Shown: positions 55,831-64,000 of the stretch, piece after piece
Layout of the letters: each line of letters starts with the position of its first letter
Numbering within the stretch: position 1 is the first letter of the stretch
DNA from: Cocos nucifera
Lineage: Eukaryota; Streptophyta; Magnoliopsida; Arecales; Arecaceae
Direction: 5' to 3'
Assembly (NCBI GenBank): GCA_006176705.1
Contig: QRFJ01001027.1
Coordinates: forward strand, 62,001-126,000
DNA: 64,000 nucleotides
The notes under the pieces: model-generated
Databases searched by the model: none
The model's input: the letters and a program-made list of their open reading frames with translations, nothing else
What the model was told of the DNA's origin: nothing
Position numbers and translations under genes: made by a program

Positions 55831-58045
55831 TGAAGAAACCAGATCTAGGATTTTAGGACTCGATCTTGAAACTTTTTCTATATTAGCAGTGGAAGACTCA
55901 AAATTAATCTAATTAATTCTAAGTATTAGATAATTCCTAGATCTAAGACCATATTATATGATTATTGCATGGCATTTAAATCTAAAATGAAAAATAAATA
56001 AGAAGAAAAGGTTGATCACACAACCTAGATCTACACTACATCTCATGCATGTATGAAAAAAATAATAGATCAGATCTATTACCTGAGTGACTTAGATGAT
56101 CTAACTCACTGATCCAGGCTTGAGGATGAAGTTGCAAGTCGTACACATATCTGGCCTCTAGGAGTTGTTCACACGAGCCCACGATCACAATCATAAATCT
56201 AGATGCTGGAAATTAGCATAATATGCTAGTACTGCGCTGATCTTTTTTCGATGGTTGATCAGATGCCTCCTTTCTTCTAGATTGGACTCTTCCAAAGAGG
56301 AGAAGAAGCAGAAGAGGTTTTAGATGTGAGACACTGTCAAAAAACCCAAGGAAGAAGGAAGAAAAGAGATGAACATAGCAACCCTAGAAGAAGACCCTCT
56401 TCTTCTTCTCTTTACTCTCACCTAGACACCTAATTTTGTGTCAGTCAAGGGGCGCCCAACTCTTGGGCACCTCCTCCATAATTTTTGGTATGTACCAACA
56501 AGAAAAGGTGCACAAGAAATGGGGTTTCTCACATGGAATAAGAGAAAAATTAATTGGGAGAGGGGATGGCACCTTTCGGGAAGAGTTTGGGTTTGTTAGG
56601 ATTCTATCTCATAGAATCTAATATCAAAACAAACTCCTTCTTTGACTTGGTCTTCTGCCCAATTACCATATGAGAAAGAGAGGGAGCGTACGTGAAGATC
56701 AGAAAGAAAAGGATTTTTCATAAAAAATACCAAAAAAATAGGCATGTGGGGCGTTGGGACTAAGGTGGTGCAAGGAGGAATGCTAGTCTTACTAGGATTC
56801 TATCTATGACTTGATCAAAGTGGTTTCTTAAACCAAATTAAATCAAAACCAACTCAACTAAATTAAATTAGGTTCTAATCTAATTAATGATTCAATTAAG
56901 TCTAATTAATTAATATTTAATTTTAATTTAATTTTCTAATCAAATTAAAAAATTGGATTGACCTAAGTCTTGTTAGACTAGGACTAGTTTTTCCTTGCAC
57001 TTGACTTATCCAATAACTCAATTGGACTTGATCCAATCAAATCCAAACCAAATCTAATTAAATTATATTTAATTATATTTAATCTTAGTCCTTTGGCTTA
57101 ATCAAATTAAGCCAATTAGCAATCAAATTGCTAATCAATCCTCCTACAATACTTGCACTAGGTTAAATATCAATCGTATTGATCATTTAACCCTAGAATG
57201 ATTCTCAATCGTTGATCAACCATCCGATTAGATCATGAGCTCTAATATGCGTAACATCATAGGTCTGAACCTAAGCTAGTAGCGTAAGAATAAATTTTTG
57301 TATCAATCAAAGTGACCATCTAGCAATAATACCCGACGATCGGATAGGTCGAATGTGTAGAACACCATCCTTAGAACCCATGCGTTTCCATATAATTCAT
57401 CCCCTTGATCAAAATGCTCGTAGGACACCTTAGAGTTTAACTATCAACTCTGATTAGATTGTCCACTCCAACTCTTGGAGTGGTCAATTTTATCTTGATC
57501 ACACACCGACTTTGCAAGTATTTGACTATGCCCAGAAGCCTTTCATTAACTAAATTAGAAATTTAGTTAGTCCGGTACCAAAGCACGGTGAGTTGCTTGC
57601 AAGTCACTAAGGTAATCTTAGGTCTAAGGGACACTTATACCTATATCCCATCAAATACATCCTTGATAGCATAATGCTTTAGAGTTGGTCACGTTCAATG
57701 ATGATGTACCCATACATCTCACCTGTATGCTATATCAGTGTTTCCACACTCCTTGGTTAAGAGGACAACCAACGTATATGGCATATAGCGACCTATATGC
57801 TCGATAGACATTGTTGTCCTAATTAACAGCCTATCATTTGATCATGAATAAATTTAAGGACTAATCAATAAATCTTCTCTTTATTGAAGCTAAATAGTCC
57901 TAAGGACTTCATCACAAAAATTGAATTCGTTAGAAGATGAAGACTTGTGATGAAAAATATGCTAAAATATTTTATTTATTAATGATCAATTACATATACA
58001 AGTAGCTCAACCATTAACTAGCTAACAATTGGCTTTTGGGATACA
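55831..58045 (-). repeat. LTR of B
   Basis: About 2,215 bp from TGAAGAAACC to GGGATACA (start inferred; TGTAACTGAAG a few bases earlier is an alternative). On minus it starts TGTATCCCAAAAGCC and contains GCCAATTGTTAGCTAGTTAATGG-like sequence. Length and ends resemble LTR C. Intervening ORFs are not genes. Confidence 0.7.
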
Positions 58046-58250
58046 ATTTTTAATAATTTTCACTTGTCCTAAAGCCACTTGGCATAATATCTAATACCCA
58101 TCTTTGACTTTTGGTTGTCAAACTCCTCGATTGCTAGGGCTTTAGTGAAGGGGTTAGCTAGGTTCTCCTTTCCATCGATCTTCTGAAGATCGACGTCACC
58201 ATGATCCATGATCTCACAGACCAGATGGAAACGATGTAAAATATGCTTTA
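58046..58250 (-). pseudogene. B RNase H, C-terminal end
   Basis: Leftward: KHILHRFHLVCEIMDHGDV, then KIDGKENLANPFTKAL and a short tail ending MGIRYYAKWL. This is the standard end of copia RNase H (KHI...RFH...N.AD.FTKAL). The catalytic part lies beyond C, outside the window. No stop within these 60 codons. Confidence 0.82.
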
Positions 58251-60352
58251 TGAAGGGAAAAACCTATTTTTCGGATCAGGTTCGTTCAGATCTGATTGGA
58301 TCAGGAGGGATATTTCAAAAAAAAATTTTCTAAGATCCTAATCAGATTTGAGACTCCTTAGATATGATCTTATTGATCTGATAATAAAATAAAAATAAAA
58401 ATTAAATCTAATTTAATTATACCTTTATTTTGGGTAATCCAATTACCTTATGATGATCTCGATGTTTGCCTAAGATTTTGGATGTCGCCATGCAAGTGTC
58501 TGGCCTCTATCGGTATCCACTCATGCAAGATCTGAAGATCTTCTCCTTCTCAATCGATTCTCCAAAAATTAGATCTAGATCTAATCTTGAAGGTCTTCAA
58601 AACTGCTTTTGAAGAATAGTCATTGTCTCTTGCAGTAGTGCTGCCTTCTTTCTTTTTTGGCGTCTTTCACTTGCTTGGATCGCACCTTGTTCAAACCCAA
58701 AAGCCCTTGAGCGTGGAGAGGAGAGAGAGGACCAGAGGGTGGCATGGAGAATGGGGGAGAGGGGCTATGCGGCGTGGGCTAAAGGCAGAAGAATTAAATT
58801 CTAGGCGCAGATAGGGTTTATATAGACCCTGTTGCGCCATGCAGTGCCACATCATCCTGACTAATCACAGCCCTTTATGCAATCAAATCTAAATCTGATT
58901 TGATGATATCATCTGATCCAATTAGATGGGAGACCCTCAAAACCCTTCTAAGGTGGCGCCAAGACTGGGTCAAACAAGACTTCTTGGCACCACACAATAT
59001 TTGACTAATGTCCAAAAATAGGAATTAGCAAATGACTGAAAATGGCAGCTATTGTCTCAAATTTATCTCATAAATTAAAATAACCCTTTTCTAATCTGGA
59101 CAAGCTCCAATCGACCAAGTAAAGGTTCCTGAGTGAGCCCAAACATATTTGGCTCAATCGAGAGAAGCTTTAATGATTGTTAAAGGAGAATATTAGGCTC
59201 AATCATATGCTAGCATGATTTTCTTGAATCTAATTTAATCTTATTCAAATCAATTGGACTGGATTAATCCAATCGATGATATTCAGATCCAAACCCTTGT
59301 TTATGTAACCTAGTTAGGTTTAGTTTTGTATGGTAATGGGATATGTCATGATCTCTATCATCGACATCATTGAAACACCTTTCGATGGATTAAAACTTTT
59401 CTGATTCAGACAACTAGTATGATCGATCATCCAAATCATTCTAATTACTCCCAAAATCTGCCAGTGACACCTAGTAGCATATGGTGGCATCCATCAGAAC
59501 TAAAAGCAAACCTCTCGGTGCAGTTACCTATGTGATTAAGTTCCTCTATCTTGAGCCCTGATCAGATTAGGGTTAAGATGATCTCATCAAACCCTAATTT
59601 CCGTCATATGAATTAATCATTCGATTCAAGTCCAATGTGAAAATCCTAATAGAAACTCTTTCTGTTATTTCACTCTGCCATAGCCATGGGCTTATGGACT
59701 TGATTCTCATGATCATCATAGGGCTGCTCCTCATCCACCGAGGTAGATAGATCCCCTATTGATGCAATCCAATTCCTACAATGAACATGCTATAGCCAAC
59801 ATACACCTCAGGATTCCAAATGGCTAGGAGACTAGAGATCGAGTTAATGGTGTAGTCAAACTATAACACCCTCAAGGTGAACTGCCGATGCACCTCAGGT
59901 CAAAGAACCAGAACACCACTACAGCATCGAGTCAGTCATTGCAATGAGAAGGTAGACTTTCCTAATGACTACTCGAGGTGGTCACGCTCAGTGCCCTCGT
60001 TCTCTAACGAGTACCTGTACTCTCGCTCCAGTACATCCATAGACTCAAGACTCATCTACTAAAGAGAAGCGATCATACACACCAACCTTCCGGATCAATC
60101 ACCATCCTCGTGATGATCCTATGGTCGGAAGCATTTTATGAGTTAATAATGATTATTCATGTCTTAAATTTTCAACTCTTGAAAATATGAATTATCATTA
60201 CCATTAACTCAAAGGATGTATCACAGACACTAAATACACATTGTGATAGAAAATAATCTATTTTATTATTTATAGTCAAAATTATAATTTTGCCCTTAGA
60301 AGTGTATTACAAGTGTCAGCCAATCTGGCTTCTAGGGCACACATATCTAACA
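58251..60352 (-). repeat. LTR of C
   Basis: 2,102 bp, on minus TGTTAGATATGTGTGCCC...TTTTTCCCTTCA. The right edge borders the polypurine tract. Minus TATA box at 58817-58824. Left flank CTTTA is the expected target duplication. No gene; ORFs such as 58623-58814 are LTR sequence. Confidence 0.85.
58817..58824 (-). promoter_or_regulatory. TATA box of C LTR
   Basis: Minus TATATAAA within GTCTATATAAACCC, followed by a GC-containing leader; good match to plant LTR promoters. Confidence 0.6.
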
Positions 60353-60369
60353 AATCTCCCACTTGACCT
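60353..60369 (-). other. Polypurine tract of C
   Basis: Minus AAGTGGGAGATT directly before TGTTAGATATG, the usual copia arrangement. Confidence 0.85.
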
Positions 60370-60850
60370 AAAGCCAATTGGCTATAAATCTAAGTCCCAT
60401 CTTCTCAAAGGTGGGCTTCGATCTTCTGCTGGCCCAACGGCTTTGTAAGTGGGTCTGCCACATTATCTGTGGAGTCGACTCTCTTGACCTCGACGTAACT
60501 TTTCTCAAGGTAATCATGGATGAGGTGGTATCGCCGCTCGATGTGCTTGGATTTCTGATGAGACCTCAGCTCCTTAGCAAGGGCTATGGCGCCATTATTA
60601 TTGCAGTATAGAGGAATGGCATCTGATGGCATTACTTCGAATCTTCTGTGGCAAACTTTTTGTACCAGAATGCTTCCTTCGCAGCTTCTGATGCAGCGAT
60701 ATATTCTGCTTCCATGGTGGAATCTGCTATCACTGTTTGCTTGAAACTCTTCCAGCTGACAGCACCACCATTGCACACAAACAGACTCCCAGATGTCGAC
60801 TTTCGATCATCTATATCAGACATGAAATCCGAGTCTGTGTATCCTTAGAC
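60370..60850 (-). pseudogene. C RNase H
   Basis: Two overlapping frames: 60823-60632 (SDIDDRKSTSGSLFVCNGGA, SWKSFKQTVIADSTMEAEYI, AASEAAKEAFW), which holds the catalytic D, E and D positions, and 60776-60405 (LYCNNNGAIALAKELRSHQK, HIERRYHLIHDYLEK, NVADPLTKPLGQQK). A frameshift of one base lies near 60640. The terminal peptide beyond EAHL is in another frame (IANWL). Nearly complete domain, of normal length. Confidence 0.87.
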
Positions 60851-61985
60851 TTGGAGTTCTCCATTACCAAAGACCAACATCATATCCTTAGTTCTTCTCA
60901 AGTACTTAAGGATACATTTCACAGAAGTCCAGTGTTCTTCACCTGGATTTGACTGATATCTGCTTGTGACACTCACAGCATGGGCTATATCAGGTCGTGT
61001 ACATAGCATGGCATACATGAGGCTCCCTATTGCAGAAGCATAAGGGATCTTGCTCATGCGTTCTATTTCCTCAGGTGTGCTGGGACACATCTTCTTGGAA
61101 AGATGAATACCATGTCTGAAGGGTATTAATCCCCTCTTAGAGTTTTCCATACTAAACCTCTTTAGTACTTCCTCTATGTACATCTTCTGTGAAAGTCCTA
61201 GCATCCTATTCGGTCTATCTCTATAGACCTTAATTCCTAGAATAAAGGATGCTTCACCTAGGTCTTTCATGGAGAATTCTTTAGGACAACCACATTTTGA
61301 CTGATGTCAACATGGGAATATCATTCCCAATAAGGAGGATGTCATCCACGTACAATACGAGGAAGACAACAGCGCTCCCACTGACCTTTTTGAAAACACA
61401 TGGTTCCTCTTCATTTTTGATGAAATCCAAACTAATTTTGATCACATCATTAAAATGAGTGTTCCAGCTCCGAGATGCTTGCTTAAGTCCATATATGGAC
61501 CTTTGCAGCTTGCAAACCTTGTGATCAGTACATCACTGGATGTGAAACCTAGCGGCTGTTTCCATATATAGATATCTTCCTCAAGATATCCATTTAAGAA
61601 TGCCATTTTCACGTCCATTTGCCATATTTCATAATCGAAAATAGGCTGCAACAGCAAGCAATGTGCGGATGGATTTTAGCATAGCTACCGACGAAAAGGT
61701 ATCCTGATAGTCAATGCCTTCGCATTGACTATAACCTTTTGCCACTAATCTAGCCTTGAATGTCTCCACATTCCCATCTGCACCAATCTTTCTCTTGAAG
61801 ATCCATTTACATCCAATAGGTACTATACCTTCTGGTGGATCTACCAAGGTCCAGACTTGGTTTGAGTGCATCGAGTCAATTTCTGACTTCATTGCCTCTA
61901 ACCATTTCTCGGAGTCGATATCTGATATCGCCTCGTTATAGGTTTTGGGATCATCACCATGAACACCATTACCTATGAGGAACAT
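60845..61985 (-). pseudogene. C reverse transcriptase
   Basis: Leftward: KTYNEAISDIDSEKWLEAMK, WIFKRKIGADGNVETFKARL, VAKGYSQCEGIDYQDTF (61985-61629), then QMDVKMAFLNGYLEEDIY (61657-61442). The YVDD catalytic box is at 61341-61352, followed by MKDLGEASFILGIKVYRD, MYIEEVLKRFSM, IPYASAIGSLMYAMLCTRPD and YQSNPGEEHWTSVKCILKYL (61270-60845). Four frames are needed: breaks near 61640, 61500 and 61290. Sequence style is Tork/Angela. Confidence 0.9.
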
Positions 61986-63450
61986 ATTTTCTCTACTTTC
62001 CTCTGAAAATAATACCTAAGTATCTCTTCAGGGGGATAGGAAATCCTTTTCCGATCTACGAGGTGGAGGAGGTAGTGTTCTATTGGCTCAACCTGATTTG
62101 GTTCCACTTGGGTCCTTAGCTCGTTGCTCTTGTGAGACTTTCTCATCAAGCTTGAATCTGCTTTCCAATGCCACTATCTTGAATAAACTATTTTTCAAGA
62201 AAGATGGCATGTCGACTCACAATCACATTATGGTCTTCTGAAATGTAGAAATAGTATCCTAATGACTCTTTAGGATATCCTATGAATCGAGCTCTAAGGG
62301 ACCTAAACTCTAACTTGTCCGCTTGTTGTCTTTTGACATGAGTCCGGACAATCCCCAAATTCTGAGATGACTCAGACTTGGTTTCTTACCATGCCATATC
62401 TCATACGGTGTGGTAGGAACGGTTTTAGAGGAAACCCTATTCAGTAAATATATTGTAAGTTAACAGAACTGATGTCCCCCAAAGAAAATCAGGAAGGTCT
62501 GTGAAGCTCATCATGGATCAGACCATATCTAATAGGGTCCGATTTCTCCATTCTGAAAATCTCCGTTGAGTTGAGGTATTCTTCTGGTGGAGTCCATTGA
62601 GAGACTATGCCATTTTTGCTTGAGATAGTCTAGAAATTTTTGACTAAGGTATTCACCTCCTCGATCTGATCGAAGAACCTTAATGGGTTTTCCAATTTGC
62701 TTTTTCTACTTCATGTCTGAATTTCTTAAACTTTTCAAAGGCTTCAGACTTGTGTCTCATAAGATACACATACCCATACCTAGATAAATCATCGGTAAAG
62801 GTTAATGAAGTAGACAAAATTGCCTCTAGCCGGCACATCAAATGGGCCGCACACATCAGTATGTACTAGGGCAAGGAGATCTGTGGCCCTTTCCCCATGT
62901 CCTAACAAAAGGGAGCTTTAGTCATTTTGCCATTGAAGACAAGATTCACAAATTGGATATGACTCGGAAAGTCAACGGACTCAATAGCCCATTTTTCTCC
63001 AATTTGTTAATCCTATCTTCTGCTATATGACCTAATCTTAGGTGCCATAGATACCTATCGTTTGGACTATCCCTAGGTCATTTTGATCTTATGGCATTCA
63101 CATTTTGCTCGATAGTTAAAGATAGATACATCAATATGTAATTGATAGAAGACCATTAATAAGAAAACCACTTTGCAATTTTATTTCTTTCATAAAGAAT
63201 GTTACAATGGTCCTTAAGAAAACTAATCACATAGCCTTCTTGTGCTAAGCATGAAACAGAAATCAAATTTCTGCTTGCAGCAGGCACATAATAACAGTCC
63301 TTTCAAGTACTAAATCTAAACTAGATGGTAATCGAAGAGGGTATGTTTCCATGGCCACAGTAGCAACTCTTGCTTCCATTTCCGATGTATAGGATCATCT
63401 CACCATCCCTCAGCCTCCTGCAATCCTCAAGACCCTACATGGAAGTGCAC
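61986..63450 (-). pseudogene. C integrase and connector, decayed
   Basis: Readable parts, leftward: a zinc-region LRLGHIAEDRINKLEKNGLL (about 63048-62990), where one Cys codon has become TGA, then RYGYVYLMRHKSEAFEKFKK (about 62786-62720) from the integrase core, and connector sequence to RT. The intervening frames are broken by about ten stops or shifts. Length (about 1.4 kb) is normal, so damage is by point changes rather than deletion. Confidence 0.75.
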
Positions 63451-64000
63451 AAATGAGCATTAGAACCAGAGTCAAGCACCCAACTGGATGCAGAAGAAAT
63501 TGTAAGGTTAGATTCAATAACGAGCATACCTCTAGAAGGACCTTCTCCTTCTTATTCTTCAGGGTGGCCAGGTATAGTAGGGCAGTTCTGCTTTCCAGTG
63601 GCCATCAGCTATTGCAATGGAAACACTTTCCTTTGTCAGCGACCTTCTTCTTCAGCTTTGCCTTCCTTTTCTTTTCACCTTCCACCTTCTGCCTTTTTCA
63701 TAGACTTCTTCTTTCTTTCCAAAAGACTTTCTCTTTGGAAGAAGTCCATTCCATAGCAAGAACTGAGCCTTTAGAACCTTTCATAGAAAGCTCAGCAGGT
63801 AACCAGCATATTCATTAAGTTTGGCCAGAGTAATTCTTGAAGTTTATGCATGTGGTAATTCATGATGAACTTGCCCATATGCATCAGTCAAGGATTGCAG
63901 AATTAATATCATTCTGCATAGATCCAAGTCTAACTTCACACCGAGCTTCTCAAGCTCTTCCATGTCCTTGATCATCATGTCAGACAGTGATCTTGGACTG
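63451..64000 (-). pseudogene. C protease start and gag C-terminal part
   Basis: Protease active site SWVLDSGSNAHLC at about 63460-63500. Upstream on minus (63600-63640) the knuckle CFHCNS*WPLE is frame-shifted after CFHC (expected GHWK). Before it comes a Lys-rich run from the gag basic domain (63640-63720). From 63790 to the right edge the gag frame has LTETFLNEYAGY-like fragments and, near 63930-64000, LDLCRMILILQSLT. The N-terminal part of gag lies outside the window. Confidence 0.75.

Larger units (their letters stand above)
55831..58250 (-). mobile_element. B: Ty1/copia element (minus), 3' LTR and RNase H end
   Basis: Inserted in gag of A. LTR 55831-58045, then the last 200 bp of pol before copia C interrupts at 58251. 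The remainder is outside the window. Confidence 0.75.
58251..64000 (-). mobile_element. C: Tork/Angela-like Ty1/copia element (minus)
   Basis: Youngest layer on the right. LTR 58251-60352, polypurine tract, then RNase H, RT, integrase, protease and gag read leftward up to the right edge. The 5' LTR is outside. It is the best preserved coding region of the window, though frameshifts and stops remain. Confidence 0.82.

Noticed and set aside
58623..58814. Short ORF with a hydrophobic N-terminus resembling a signal peptide
   Set aside because: Located in the LTR of C opposite to its sense; not supported by anything else.

Overview
The window is repeat-dense plant nuclear DNA. I see no convincing host gene, tRNA, rRNA or CRISPR array. 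Every recognisable reading frame belongs to a decayed LTR retrotransposon. The families (Athila-like and Tat-like Ty3/gypsy, SIRE-like and Tork/Angela-like Ty1/copia) and the depth of nesting point to a large-genome flowering plant. A monocot such as a palm is my guess from general familiarity with such LTR ends, not something the sequence proves.

Layout by nesting. (1) The oldest host layer on the left is G2, a Tat-like gypsy element on + (44800-49001 visible): integrase remnant, a 3' minisatellite, then antisense coiled-coil ORFs. (2) G1, an Athila-like gypsy element on +, sits in the G2 integrase. Its gag, protease, RT, RNase H and integrase lie in pieces at 1-2949, 13737-14207, 35345-36309 and 41077-41860, and its 3' LTR is 42915-44799. 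(3) Three younger insertions on the minus strand break G1. E (2950-13736, TSD CCCAC) is a gag-only, pol-less relative of G1 with an array of LTR-plus-tail units. T1 (14208-35344, TSD TCAAC) and T2 (36310-41076) are GC-rich gag-derived Tat-like elements flanked by TGTTGG...CCAACA LTRs. (4) To the right, SIRE-like copia S (+, LTR 49002-50484) interrupts the antisense ORF of G2. S is broken by copia A (-, LTR 53835-55041), A by copia B (-, LTR 55831-58045), and B by copia C (-, LTR 58251-60352, pol and gag to the right edge).

Inside T1, 18243 to about 35005 is a second copy of 2426-18240. Most of it is littered with one- and two-base indels, and it ends at a 25-N gap (34846-34870). This looks like uncorrected long-read gap filling or an unmerged haplotype rather than ordinary sequence, although a real tandem duplication is not excluded. 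At 36309 an uninterrupted integrase copy runs abruptly into the middle of a T2 LTR, while the same integrase segment appears again after T2. This suggests that a filled and an empty allele were merged.

How the parts work together: E shares gag, tRNA-Asp-type primer site and 3' non-coding tail with G1. T1 and T2 share a minisatellite with G2. Each looks like a non-autonomous partner of an autonomous lineage present in the same window. No element appears able to move on its own now: all coding regions carry stops, frameshifts or deletions.
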